Positions 16,653 to 25,276 of a stretch of DNA of 64,000 nucleotides are shown here, piece by piece. The position numbers and the translations under genes were made by a program. The stretch is from CAYYYW01 sp964476245. Its GTDB lineage: Bacteria; Patescibacteriota; Microgenomatia; UBA1406; HO2-37-13b. Position 1 is the stretch's first letter. Every line of letters starts with the position of its first letter. Below the pieces are notes generated by a model. That model was given only the letters and a program-made list of their open reading frames with translations, was not told the DNA's origin and searched no databases. The stretch lies in contig CAYYYW010000002.1 of NCBI GenBank assembly GCA_964476245.1, forward strand, positions 26,413 to 90,412, given 5' to 3'.

Positions 16653-17186
16653 CTATTTCAAGCTGGCCAAAACAAGGCCTATTTTTTTGATTACAACGAA
16701 TGAGTATCGGTAACCATAGAAAAAAGCCATGGTATAAAAAAGATCACCTAGAATGGTGTTTCGAAAAAACGGTATACCCATAAGATAACAATTTATTAAC
16801 CCGCCAAAATTTTTAGCATACATGTCAAATAGCAGCCAGACGCCAAAATTAGTAATCAAAAAAAACAGAACAGACGAAACAAGACCGGCGGAAATCAATT
16901 TTGAAATGTTGGTTTTATTTCTTATCATCCTTCCAATAAAAAATATAATTAAAAAACTTGCATAAACAAACAACATAGTTGAGTGAAAACCTAAAATTAG
17001 GTCGGAGACTAACATGGCTAAAAGCGGAATAAACATGGCAGACTTTTTTTCAAAATGGATTCCTGAAAAAATAGCCAATCCGCCGATGGAGGTAAAATTG
17101 GGTGGGTGAGGAATGATTCGACTTGAAGCGGCAATAATAATTATGCCAATGGTAGTTATTAAATTTTTTATTAGTGATTTTTTCAT
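16653..17186 (-). CDS. DUF6580-like membrane protein, possible vitamin transporter S component
   Basis: A 177-aa protein with about five membrane helices. The motif PHPPNFTSIGGLAIFSG, then LLAMLVSDLILGFH, is that of the DUF6580 family, which resembles ECF-type substrate-binding components. It lies 11 bases beyond the corrected end of the PduO adenosyltransferase gene and just before the probable cobalamin riboswitch. Uptake of cobalamin or a precursor is a reasonable inference. No ECF ATPase was seen in the window. Confidence 0.65.
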   Translation of the reverse strand: MKKSLIKNLITTIGIIIIAASSRIIPHPPNFTSIGGLAIFSGIHFEKKSAMFIPLLAMLVSDLILGFHSTMLFVYASFLIIFFIGRMIRNKTNISKLISAGLVSSVLFFLITNFGVWLLFDMYAKNFGGLINCYLMGIPFFRNTILGDLFYTMAFFYGYRYSFVVIKKIGLVLASLK

Positions 17187-17197
17187 AGGTTTCTATT

Positions 17198-17871
17198 TTA
17201 CACTAAAATTTCTTTTTCTTGACTATATTTCCTCGCCATTATAAAAAAAAGGTCCGAAAGGCGATTTAAGTACTTAATAATTAACATCAAACGCCTAACG
17301 TTAAACGCTTNNNNNNNNNNNNNNNNNNNNNNNNNNNNNNNNNNNNNNNNNNNNNNNNNNNNNNNNNNNNNNNNNNNNNNNNNNNNNNNNNNNNNNNNNN
17401 NNNNNNNNNNGAAAGGCGATTTAAGTACTTAATAATTAACATCAAACGCCTAACGTTAAACGCTTCAAAATACCTTACCACGTTTCTTTCCGCCCTTCGA
17501 CAAATTGTTCGCAAAATATGAAACCACGACGACATTTCATTCCCTTGAGGTAAAATAAACCGAGTTAATTTAGGTAATTTTGACTGTGTTTTATCAATAC
17601 ATTGTTCAAATATTTTTATATGTTCTTTTGCCACTTTCAAATCAGTCTTTGCTTCTGACAAAACAGCCATTATCTGGTAAAGATCCTTTTGGACCATCAG
17701 CAAAAATTCTTTATCAGTTTTATCTTTTAGCTTTGAAGTCACCAAGCCGATGAAACTACTTAATTCATCAACGCTCCCGTAGGCCTCAATTTGTAAACTA
17801 GATTTTAAAGTTCTTTTTCCACTAAATAATGAAGTTGTACCCTTATCGCCGGTCTTTGTATAGATGGACAT
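17198..17871 (-). CDS. Cob(I)alamin adenosyltransferase, PduO type (contains false gap)
   Basis: It makes adenosylcobalamin, the cofactor of the adjacent class II RNR. N-terminal SIYTKTGDKGTTSLFSGKR and the motifs GSVDELSSFIG and RTICRRAERN are diagnostic. A run of 100 Ns (17311-17410) interrupts the 3' end, but the 55 bases on each side are identical. Collapsing one copy and the Ns restores IIKYLNRLSDLFFIMAR, the expected C terminus, and a stop at 17198, for 172 aa. The start is 3 bases after the RNR stop. Confidence 0.85.
17311..17410. other. Assembly gap (100 N) flanked by a 55-base duplication
   Basis: Bases 17256-17310 and 17411-17465 are identical (GAAAGGCGATT ... AAACGCTT). This is what a scaffolder leaves when two contig ends overlap and are not merged, so the true gap length is probably zero. 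Confidence 0.9.
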
Positions 17872-17874
17872 AGG

Positions 17875-20244
17875 TTAACATTCCGAGTATCCACAGCCGT
17901 AGCACTTCTTGCATCCTTCTTCATGAGCTAAGGTTGCCTGACCACAACCGGGACAAATGTCAAAAAAAGGGGCTTCTTTTTCATTTTGTATTAATAAGGG
18001 TTGAACCACTTGATTAATTAGTTGTGGTTTGGCTTTCTTTTCTTCTTTAATTTCTTTTTTTATTTCACCGTTTAAACCGTAATGCATCGCCAAAACCTTC
18101 GCCACCGCGTCAGGCAAACTTCTAATCTTGTTCTTGCCGAACCCAAGCGTCCGCGTCCCACCTATTCCTCGCAGTTGATCCATTATTTCATTTACTCTCT
18201 TTGTTGGCGAAAGATGAGAAGAGAATCGTAAAGCCAAGGAAATCATTCGTCCCATGCCCTCAGCCATAGCAAATACATCACTCCCCGCCTTGCCGACAGT
18301 AACAAACACTTCTAGGGGTTCGGGCGGAAAACCACCGTTTGTGTTAATGGTGATAAAAGCAACCCCCACCGGCGTGTTCATTCGATAGGTTGACCCATGA
18401 ACAACCATTGGTCTTGGTTTAACTACATAATTTGGCTTTTCTTCTGAAGATAATTTTGGAGGTTCTTTTGCAACAATTCGTTCCAATACGCCCGCCCTTG
18501 ATCCTTCTCTCATGTAGGCAATTCCTTTAAGGCCAAGCTCGTAAGCTAAAGAGTAAAGTTTTTTTACATCGTTGATCGTGTGATTGTTTGGAGCGTTAAC
18601 CGTCTTTGAGATTGACGCATCAACATATTTTTGAATCACTGCCTGGACCTTAACATGATCCTCTGGGGTTAACTCCTTAGCAGAAACAAACCAATCTGGC
18701 TTCTTTACTTTGCCCGCTCTTATTTCTTTCTCGTGTTTCTGATACCATTCCTCATATAGATTGTGGCGGATAATATGCTCTCCAAGCCTATCGCGCCGAA
18801 CAAACTCAAACTCAAATACCGGCTCAATGCCGGAAGTAGCGTTAACCATAAGCGAAGTCGATCCGGTTGGCGCCTGCGTCAAAAGCAGGGAGTTTCTTAT
18901 GCCATAATTTTTAATGTCTGTTTGAGTTTTTCGCGGCAGCTGTCTAATAAATTTACCCTGGGGGTATTTGTTTTTATCAAATTTAGGAAAGGTTCCTTTT
19001 TCTTTAGCTATTTCCGTTGATACTTTATATGCCTCGTCTCTAATCGTTCGATATATTTTATCAATAAATTTTAGAGCCTTGTCCGAACCATAGCGTAAAT
19101 GTGATTTTATCAAAACGTCACCCAAACCCATAGTTCCCAGACCAATTCGTCTTTCTCCCTCAAGTTGGATTTTCTTAATTCCGGCAAAAACGTACGGATC
19201 CATATCAACAACGTTATCTTGAAAGCGAACCGCCGTCCTAACTGTTTTTTTTAAGCTTTTAAAGTCAAACTTTCCTTTGTCGTCAATGTTTTTTGTTTTG
19301 ATAAAAGCAGAAAGATTAACCGATCCTAAATTACAAACACCCCAGGGCGGAAGTGGTTCTTCGCCGCAGGGATTAACACAGTTAACTCTGCTCCAATACC
19401 AATTGTTGTACCATCTGTTACAACGCTCCATGAAAACAACGCCGGGTTCAGCGCTTCGCCAGGCCGCTTCGGCCACCAAATCCCAAATTTTTCTTGCTTT
19501 AACAACCTGGTGAACAATTACTTTTTTACCCATGGCTTTCCATGCTTCAAGATCACCGTCCCATTTTTCATCATATTGGGAATCGTTCAGGTCTGGAAAA
19601 ACCAAGGACCAATCTTTGTCCTTTTCAACTGCTTCCATAAATTTATCCGAAATGCACAAAGAAAGATTGGCGCCGTTAATTTTATTTAAATCTTGTTTTA
19701 TTGTTATAAATTTCTGGATGTCCGGATGCCAATCCCAAAGCATTAACATTAGAGCTCCACGACGGCTTCCACCTTGTTGAATAATATCTTTGGTGGCCAC
19801 GGAAAAAAGTTCGGCCCAGTTAACCGGGCCGGAAGAAAAACCATTAACCTTTTTTACTCTGGAGCCTTTTTGACGAAGTGATGAAAGATTAATACCCACT
19901 CCGCCTCCATGAGCCATAATTTCCACCATTTGTTTTAAAGTCTCCAAAATTCCTCCTCGAGAATCTTTTGGTGAAGGAATGACAAAACAGTTATAATAGG
20001 TAACGTTGTAGCCTGTACCTGCTCCTGCCAGTATTCTTCCTCCGGGTACGTATTTAAAACCTTCCATCGCTTGATAAAACTCCTCTTCCATCTTTTTTTG
20101 CTTTTCTTTTTTTTCCATCAAAGCCACTGTTTTAGCCACTCTCCGCCACATTTCTTCGACTGTTTTCTCGACGGGGTTACCCTTTTTATCTTTTAATGAA
20201 TACCTGTCTAAAAATACTTTCTGACTGATACCTGTTAATTTCAT
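17875..20244 (-). CDS. nrdJ: Adenosylcobalamin-dependent ribonucleotide reductase (class II)
   Basis: A 789-aa enzyme that reduces ribonucleotides to deoxyribonucleotides. Visible class II features are NCFVIPSPKDSRGG, HGGGVGINLSSLR, NPCGEEPLPPWGVCNLGS, LLTQAPTGSTSL and a C-terminal redox/zinc tail, CPGCGQ...CKKCYGCGYSEC. Residues ~600-720 carry the family's separate domain (MVVHGSTYRMNTPVGVAFI). It is followed at 3 bases by the cofactor-making PduO gene and preceded by nrdR, forming a B12 and dNTP block. Confidence 0.95.
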   Translation of the reverse strand: MKLTGISQKVFLDRYSLKDKKGNPVEKTVEEMWRRVAKTVALMEKKEKQKKMEEEFYQAMEGFKYVPGGRILAGAGTGYNVTYYNCFVIPSPKDSRGGILETLKQMVEIMAHGGGVGINLSSLRQKGSRVKKVNGFSSGPVNWAELFSVATKDIIQQGGSRRGALMLMLWDWHPDIQKFITIKQDLNKINGANLSLCISDKFMEAVEKDKDWSLVFPDLNDSQYDEKWDGDLEAWKAMGKKVIVHQVVKARKIWDLVAEAAWRSAEPGVVFMERCNRWYNNWYWSRVNCVNPCGEEPLPPWGVCNLGSVNLSAFIKTKNIDDKGKFDFKSLKKTVRTAVRFQDNVVDMDPYVFAGIKKIQLEGERRIGLGTMGLGDVLIKSHLRYGSDKALKFIDKIYRTIRDEAYKVSTEIAKEKGTFPKFDKNKYPQGKFIRQLPRKTQTDIKNYGIRNSLLLTQAPTGSTSLMVNATSGIEPVFEFEFVRRDRLGEHIIRHNLYEEWYQKHEKEIRAGKVKKPDWFVSAKELTPEDHVKVQAVIQKYVDASISKTVNAPNNHTINDVKKLYSLAYELGLKGIAYMREGSRAGVLERIVAKEPPKLSSEEKPNYVVKPRPMVVHGSTYRMNTPVGVAFITINTNGGFPPEPLEVFVTVGKAGSDVFAMAEGMGRMISLALRFSSHLSPTKRVNEIMDQLRGIGGTRTLGFGKNKIRSLPDAVAKVLAMHYGLNGEIKKEIKEEKKAKPQLINQVVQPLLIQNEKEAPFFDICPGCGQATLAHEEGCKKCYGCGYSEC

Positions 20245-20286
20245 AGAACTTATTAGCTTGTTAGGCTTTCTTGGTCTTGTTAAGAC

Positions 20287-20733
20287 TTATAATAGTTTTT
20301 TCAGCTCCGCCTCAAAATCTTCAATGTCAACAAATCTTCTGAAAACCGAAGCAAACCTGATATAAGCTACCTTATCTAATTTTTTTAGTTTTTTTGCCAC
20401 TAAGCTACCAATTTTTTTACTTTCGATTTCCGTTGATTCCTCTTGTTTCAACTCGTATTCAACTTCCGAAACAATCTTTTCAATCTGATCTAAGGTAATA
20501 GTTGTCCTTTCGCATGATTTCAATATTCCTCGTTTTAACTTGTCACGGTCGAATCTTTCCCTTCTTCCATTCCGTTTGATAACCAAAATCGGCAACTGCT
20601 CAACCCGCTCATAAGTGGTAAATCTTTTAAGACATTTACCACATTCCCGGCGACGGCGAACCGTTCCGCCATCGTCTGAAACTCTTGTTTCAACAACGTC
20701 GGTATCAGAATTGGCGCAAAAAATACACTTCAT
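20287..20733 (-). CDS. nrdR: Transcriptional repressor NrdR
   Basis: A 148-aa regulator of ribonucleotide reductase genes. An N-terminal zinc ribbon (CIFCANSDTDVVETR ... CGKCLKRFTTYE, residues 3-42) binds DNA, and an ATP-cone (VIKRNGRRERFDRDKLKRG onward) senses ATP/dATP. It is the first gene of the nrdR-nrdJ-pduO group. A candidate NrdR-box-like sequence overlaps its own promoter, which would allow autoregulation. Confidence 0.95.
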   Translation of the reverse strand: MKCIFCANSDTDVVETRVSDDGGTVRRRRECGKCLKRFTTYERVEQLPILVIKRNGRRERFDRDKLKRGILKSCERTTITLDQIEKIVSEVEYELKQEESTEIESKKIGSLVAKKLKKLDKVAYIRFASVFRRFVDIEDFEAELKKLL

Positions 20734-20745
20734 AATATTTGATAT

Positions 20746-20797
20746 TGTTATATCTAGTGTCCTTAGAAAATCTAATACACCATCCGTAAGAAGTCAA
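20746..20797 (-). promoter_or_regulatory. Candidate nrdR promoter with NrdR-box-like site
   Basis: On the minus strand, TTGACT (20792-20797), a 17-base spacer, and TAGATT (20769-20774). Just downstream, at the expected start of transcription, ACACTAGATATAACA (20746-20760) resembles the NrdR consensus (ACACwATATwTwGT-like). A second correctly phased box is not clear. Confidence 0.35.
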
Positions 20798-20933
20798 GCA
20801 GTCAGAATATAACCAAAATATATCAGGTTTGCCTAATTGAGCTTAAACGCGTTTTAAGAAATCTTATAAAAGGCGATTTTTTATAAATTCTTTTAAAAAA
20901 TTGAACGTTTGTTCTGTTTCGCGGCGAGCCAAA

Positions 20934-21785
20934 TTAAAAAGCATAAATCAACCCTACCACGATTATCCCCCAAAGAAGAATAGTAAAAATAAGCGGCTTG
21001 TCTTTAGTAATAATCTTTTCTGGACTTTCTCCCTCATCCTTTTCATAAAGCAATTGAGCGTAACGCGATACCCCATAAACCACTAAAGGAATAGTTATCA
21101 TAAACCATTTGCGCGCCTCAAAATAAGGAAAGAAGTTGGGAAAATATTGAGATAAGGGCGACTCTATCAGGGGCGGCCTCTCCAAAAAGGTATAAAGCGA
21201 ATAAGTAACAATGGTCAAAGTAGCAAAAGTGGTGGTTAAAAAATCTAAAAGGTGTCCTTTATAAAAAGACAGGGATAGCCTGGTTTCCTGCCCGTGAAGG
21301 ACTAGTTCCGCATGTCTTTTTACTGAAGCGATAAAAAGCGAAATGAAAAAAATTGTTAACAGAAACCAAATTTGAATATGGTATCCTGTCAGCACTTGTC
21401 CGCCAAAAGCTCGCAACAGGAAAGAAAACGAAATAGTAAAAATATCTAAAACCGGCTTTTTTTTAAAAGACAACGAATAAAGAAAATGAAGGAGTAAAAA
21501 CACGAACGACACAAAAAAGAAGGGGATAGAAAAACCCAGGGCCATGATTAAAGAAACAAGAGACAAAGTAAAAACAACAAAGGTAGCATCACTAATGCTC
21601 AATTTGCCTGAAGCCACCGGCCGCAGTTTTTTTACCGGGTGCTTTCTGTCGTAGGGATAATCAATAACGTCATTCAAAATGTATGAGGTTGACGAAAGGA
21701 GGCATAGGATAAAAAAACCAATGGTTGTCCTCAAAAATAAATTAGGATCAAAAAGCTTTCCCGAAAAGACAATGGCCGTAAAAAT
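20934..21785 (-). CDS. UbiA-family prenyltransferase (N terminus lost in gap)
   Basis: About 280 C-terminal residues of a polytopic prenyltransferase. The Mg-diphosphate motif NDVIDYPYDRKHP and the following RPVASGKLS resemble decaprenyl-phosphate phosphoribose (DPPR) synthase-like enzymes, which transfer a phosphosugar to or from a polyprenyl phosphate. About eight membrane helices are visible. The N terminus lies in the N gap. The frame appears continuous with 21886-22121 only by chance. Confidence 0.75.
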   Translation of the reverse strand: MFTAIVFSGKLFDPNLFLRTTIGFFILCLLSSTSYILNDVIDYPYDRKHPVKKLRPVASGKLSISDATFVVFTLSLVSLIMALGFSIPFFFVSFVFLLLHFLYSLSFKKKPVLDIFTISFSFLLRAFGGQVLTGYHIQIWFLLTIFFISLFIASVKRHAELVLHGQETRLSLSFYKGHLLDFLTTTFATLTIVTYSLYTFLERPPLIESPLSQYFPNFFPYFEARKWFMITIPLVVYGVSRYAQLLYEKDEGESPEKIITKDKPLIFTILLWGIIVVGLIYAF

Positions 21786-21885
21786 NNNNNNNNNNNNNNN
21801 NNNNNNNNNNNNNNNNNNNNNNNNNNNNNNNNNNNNNNNNNNNNNNNNNNNNNNNNNNNNNNNNNNNNNNNNNNNNNNNNNNNNN
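21786..21885. other. Assembly gap (100 N) joining two unrelated genes
   Basis: Unlike the gap at 17311, no flanking duplication is seen. To the left is the middle of a UbiA-family protein and to the right the N terminus of a radical SAM enzyme. A full radical SAM protein needs roughly another 250 codons, so the real missing length is much more than 100 bases, or the join is wrong. Confidence 0.85.
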
Positions 21886-22121
21886 CCAAAAGAAAGGCTT
21901 TCTGTTCCTGGTAAAAAATGATAAAGAGGTTTTTTCTCTATCGGATCTAGGGCTAAACCACTTGTTGGACGACCATAAACCAAAAGATAAAGATCACCGG
22001 CGATATTTTGACGGACACCACAAACACCAGTTTTGCCTTGGGAAATCTTACAATACCAAGAACAAGCAAGACATTGGACTTGATTGTTGGTTAATTTTTT
22101 AAAAAGAATTGCTTTTTTCAT
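21886..22121 (-). CDS. AmmeMemoRadiSam-type radical SAM enzyme, N-terminal fragment
   Basis: 78 residues from the start MKKAILFKKL into the gap. The N-terminal zinc-like motif CLACSWYC ... GKTGVCGVRQN, then YGRPTSGLALDPIEKKPLYH and FLPGTESLSF, are typical of the radical SAM partner of the AmmeMemoRadiSam system (annotated like pyruvate formate-lyase activators). The CxxxCxxC iron-sulfur motif would follow immediately and is lost in the Ns. Confidence 0.75.
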
Positions 22122-22145
22122 AATTTTATTCTACAATTTTCTAAA

Positions 22146-22448
22146 ATGATAAGTAAAGTTTTGGCGATTGATATAAACCCCACCACTTTTACTCCGGCGC
22201 GGTTTGGCAACCTTAGTGGCTTTATTAATATAATCATTCCTCTTCTAATGAGCGCTGCTGCCATAGTTTTTCTTTTTATGTTGATTTTGGGTGGTTACAC
22301 TATCTTAACCGCCGGCGGCAATCCGGAAAACATAAAAAAAGCTCAAAAAATATTTCAATTTTCTATTGTTGGGCTTTTTATAATTGTTTGTAGTTATCTT
22401 TTTGTTAAAATATTAGGGACAATTTTTAAAATTAATTTTCCTTTTTGA
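22146..22448 (+). CDS. Pilin-like small membrane protein (TrbC/VirB2-like)
   Basis: A 100-aa protein with two membrane helices joined by TAGGNPENIKKAQKIFQ, the most canonical copy of the T4SS_pilin-like pattern in this window. It has no clear signal peptide beyond the first 20 residues. Its stop is 6 bases before the ATG of the next paralog, so the two form a tandem pair. Confidence 0.7.
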   Translation: MISKVLAIDINPTTFTPARFGNLSGFINIIIPLLMSAAAIVFLFMLILGGYTILTAGGNPENIKKAQKIFQFSIVGLFIIVCSYLFVKILGTIFKINFPF

Positions 22449-22453
22449 GATTT

Positions 22454-22792
22454 ATGGGAGACATTTTTGGCACCATTACACCGCCTGGTCCTTTTACCGG
22501 CGACCCGAAAGCTGAGATCGGCCGCTTAATTGCCTTCGGGGTAAGGATGGTAACAATTGGCGCTGGATTAGTTCTCCTTATTTATTTGTTATGGGGAGCT
22601 ATGGACTGGATTATGTCAGGCGGAGACAAAGAAAAATTGTCTAACGCTCAAAAAAAATTGACCAATGCTATAATTGGTATTATTCTTGTCTTTGTGTTTA
22701 TCGGACTTTGGGGACTTATCACCGGTGATATTTTAGGCATCATTAAACGGAATCCTGATGGAAGCTGGATCATTCCTTTCCCAACTCTCTAA
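22454..22792 (+). CDS. Pilin-like small membrane protein (TrbC/VirB2-like)
   Basis: A 112-aa protein with membrane helices around residues ~30-52 (IGAGLVLLIYLLWGAMDWI) and ~70-90 (AIIGIILVFVFIGLWGLIT), joined by SGGDKEKLSNAQKK. The start is the ATG at 22454 (MGDIFGTITPPG) rather than the TTG at 22445 that overlaps the previous stop. Its 3' end overlaps the convergent idi gene by 23 bases. Confidence 0.7.
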   Translation: MGDIFGTITPPGPFTGDPKAEIGRLIAFGVRMVTIGAGLVLLIYLLWGAMDWIMSGGDKEKLSNAQKKLTNAIIGIILVFVFIGLWGLITGDILGIIKRNPDGSWIIPFPTL

Positions 22793-23354
22793 TCTCACAA
22801 AACTGAAGTCTGTCTCCCTTTTTTAGCTTACTAATTATTTTTTTCGCCCAGGGGGTGAGCTTTTTTTTACTTAGGAAATTATTGTTTACTCGCTGGTCTT
22901 TTTTAATCATTGAAAATCCATAAGCAAAATCCAGGTTGGGTTTGGGAATTTTATTCAACGTTACCGAAAAAATATAATCAATTTCGTGTTCAATAAATTT
23001 ACTGACGGGGTCTTTAGCCCTGTAGTAAAGCTTTCCTAATGGCGCAGGCCGGCCAACTAAATCTTTTTTCTCAATATCCCATTCGCGCCTTAAAGATTCA
23101 AATACCGCCTCCAAATTGTTTTGAAGAAGATTGTCCTTAAATACGGGATGGGAAGAAAAGGTAAGGTCAAAATACCCATCAAACACCGGATGCTTGCGAT
23201 GTTGAAGAATAATTTGGTCTTGGTAAAACAAAATTACGGTAAAACCGCGATGAAGAATACCTTTCTTATGAGCTTGCCATTTTTCTATTCTACCAATTAC
23301 GTGATCTTTCTTATCAATTACGGCTAAAAATTGTTTTTGCTGATAATAATTCAT
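22770..23354 (-). CDS. idi: Isopentenyl-diphosphate isomerase, type 1-like
   Basis: A 194-aa NUDIX-fold protein at the end of the mevalonate operon that would interconvert IPP and DMAPP. HRGFTVILF (residues ~35-43), LQHRKHP, the SHP motif and EHEIDYIF (122-129, with the two catalytic-site glutamates) fit the family. The position of the catalytic Cys (C67 in E. coli, in a CGHP context) reads Ser67 in TFSSHP. The substrate assignment therefore rests mainly on context. The start is 3 bases beyond the decarboxylase stop. Confidence 0.7.
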   Translation of the reverse strand: MNYYQQKQFLAVIDKKDHVIGRIEKWQAHKKGILHRGFTVILFYQDQIILQHRKHPVFDGYFDLTFSSHPVFKDNLLQNNLEAVFESLRREWDIEKKDLVGRPAPLGKLYYRAKDPVSKFIEHEIDYIFSVTLNKIPKPNLDFAYGFSMIKKDQRVNNNFLSKKKLTPWAKKIISKLKKGDRLQFCEIRELGKE

Positions 23355-23357
23355 AGT

Positions 23358-24335
23358 TTAGAAAAGATGATTCTCTATAATCCTCGCGCCCAGCGAAGGA
23401 AAATTAACAATAACATTTTTTATCTCCTCAACCTTTTTTAATCTAGAGCATAGCTTCCCTACGTCTTTTTTTTGGCAAATGAGATGAACGTCTTGTCCCG
23501 TGTTAATAGTAAAATAAACTAAAAGACCATTGCTTCGCCATTTTTTGACCAATTTCATAATTCTAATCGTGTTGGGCAACCAATAAATAAGAGAGGGCGT
23601 TGATGTTAGCATAATAGCATGTAGTTCTAAAGCTTCTGCTTCTATCAACTCACCAAACTTTGGAAAATTTTTTTCTTTTATCAAGTTTTTAATCCGCTCT
23701 ATTTTGGCTTTAATTTTAGATAGTCTAACTTCAAAAAAAGGGCTTGAGGCAGCAATTTTTTGACCTTTGGTGCTTGATGTCCCTTTTTTTTCGCTCCCAA
23801 CGACAACAACTACGTCGGCAATGTCCCAATAATCAGGAGAATAAATTGAAACAGCATATGAAGTATTGTTGGTTTTGCCATTCAACCATTCTACAAACCC
23901 GGAAGGCACAGAACGACAGGCCGACCCTGAACCTTGACGAGCTAAAATAGACATTTCTTTTTCTGAAAGAGTCAATCCTGCCGCCTTGACTCCAACCAAG
24001 GTTAAAGCCGCAAAACCAGACGCCGACGATGACAACCCTGTTCCACTGGGAAAATTGTTTTTAGAAACCACTTTTGCTTTAAGTTTTAGTTTGGCCAAAT
24101 TTCTTATTCTGTCAAGATGTTGAATAACCCGTTTTCTCTCGCTTAGATCTTCTCTACCATCAATAAAGACCTTATCTTTTTCCAAATTTCTATTAAACTC
24201 AACCGTAGTAATTGTTAGGAGATTGCTCAAATTCATTGAAATACTGCCGTTTTCGGGCAACCTCAATTCTTCGTTTTTTTTTCCCCAGTACTTGATAAAG
24301 GCGATGTTGGCTGGGGCAATGGCGGTTGCTTTCAT
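23358..24335 (-). CDS. mvaD: Diphosphomevalonate decarboxylase
   Basis: A 325-aa GHMP-fold enzyme making IPP by ATP-dependent decarboxylation. The N terminus (IAPANIAFIKYWGKKNEELRL), the substrate-binding SGTGLSSSASGFAAL and RQGSGSACRSVPSGFVEW are all canonical. Length is normal. Its start is one base beyond the stop of the phosphomevalonate kinase gene. Archaeal phosphomevalonate decarboxylases look similar, but the presence of an ERG8-like kinase next door favours the classical route. Confidence 0.9.
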   Translation of the reverse strand: MKATAIAPANIAFIKYWGKKNEELRLPENGSISMNLSNLLTITTVEFNRNLEKDKVFIDGREDLSERKRVIQHLDRIRNLAKLKLKAKVVSKNNFPSGTGLSSSASGFAALTLVGVKAAGLTLSEKEMSILARQGSGSACRSVPSGFVEWLNGKTNNTSYAVSIYSPDYWDIADVVVVVGSEKKGTSSTKGQKIAASSPFFEVRLSKIKAKIERIKNLIKEKNFPKFGELIEAEALELHAIMLTSTPSLIYWLPNTIRIMKLVKKWRSNGLLVYFTINTGQDVHLICQKKDVGKLCSRLKKVEEIKNVIVNFPSLGARIIENHLF

Positions 24336-24336
24336 G

Positions 24337-25254
24337 TTATTTTTCTAATTTAACTCCCTCTGCGTTGCTTTTAACTTTTATGATTTCTCCGCCCGCTTTT
24401 CTAATGGCCATTTCTACGGATTTTCTTTTTTCTTCAGAAACTAAAGCAATCATACAATCACCTCCACCTGCTCCTGATAGCTTAGCCCCATACGCCCCAG
24501 CGGAAATAGCCATAGCACACGTTTGATCAAGTTTCTCAGTACTTACTCCCAATTGTTGAAGTAATTTTTGATTTTCATTCATCAATTCTCCCAGTTTCTC
24601 CCATCCTTTATCCTGTAAGGCCGTTTTTGCTTGAATAACAATTTTTTCAATTAAGTTAAATAGGCTTATAATTTTTAATTGTAATTTTTTATTTTTCATT
24701 TTTAATTTTAAATTATTAACTATGCTGGGTGTATCTGCTTTAATTCCCGAATAGCCAACAACAATTGGCAAATCATTAACAATGAACGGTTTAATTACCT
24801 TCCCTCCCGTGAGAAAATAGAGAACCCCACCATAAGCGGCAGCGGCAATATCAAAGCCTGAACCAACTTTTTGAATGTTCAAAGTCACTTGATAACCCAA
24901 ATTAAAAATATCTTTTGCTGACAAATTAAGACGATAAAGTTTAACTAGGGCCAAAAGAGTAGCCACCGTAACAGCCGATGACGAACCAAAACCATACTGA
25001 CACGAAAAATCACTGCTTGTTTTAATTGATAAACCATCAACCAAACCGTATTTTTCTTTAAATAAATGAACCGCTTCTTCAACAAAACGAACATCTTTTA
25101 CTTGGGGAGCGTCAATTTTGAAACGCCCTGGAGTTTGTTCTAGCTCAACATGAAGCCTTGAAGAAACAGCGGTAACAATACATGGTCTGTCGTAAACCAC
25201 CGCATGTTCACCAAAAAGCATCAATTTTCCCGGCGCAGAAACTTTAATTTTCAT
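24337..25254 (-). CDS. GHMP kinase, probable phosphomevalonate kinase
   Basis: 305 aa. The N terminus (VSAPGKLMLFGEHAVVYDRP) looks like mevalonate kinase, but the ATP loop (YGFGSSSAVTVATL) and especially VGSGFDIAAAAYGG resemble ERG8-type phosphomevalonate kinase. A second, clearly mevalonate-kinase-like gene precedes it, so this is the best candidate for the second phosphorylation. The C-terminal GHMP motif is KLSGAGGGDCMIAL. Translation is probably coupled to mvaD. Confidence 0.7.
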   Translation of the reverse strand: MKIKVSAPGKLMLFGEHAVVYDRPCIVTAVSSRLHVELEQTPGRFKIDAPQVKDVRFVEEAVHLFKEKYGLVDGLSIKTSSDFSCQYGFGSSSAVTVATLLALVKLYRLNLSAKDIFNLGYQVTLNIQKVGSGFDIAAAAYGGVLYFLTGGKVIKPFIVNDLPIVVGYSGIKADTPSIVNNLKLKMKNKKLQLKIISLFNLIEKIVIQAKTALQDKGWEKLGELMNENQKLLQQLGVSTEKLDQTCAMAISAGAYGAKLSGAGGGDCMIALVSEEKRKSVEMAIRKAGGEIIKVKSNAEGVKLEK

Positions 25255-25276
25255 AGATAAAAACTTAATTAATCAA

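Noticed and set aside
20865..20943. 26-codon ORF overlapping the UbiA stop (MLFNLARRETEQ)
   Set aside because: Too short, no recognisable feature, and no ribosome site.
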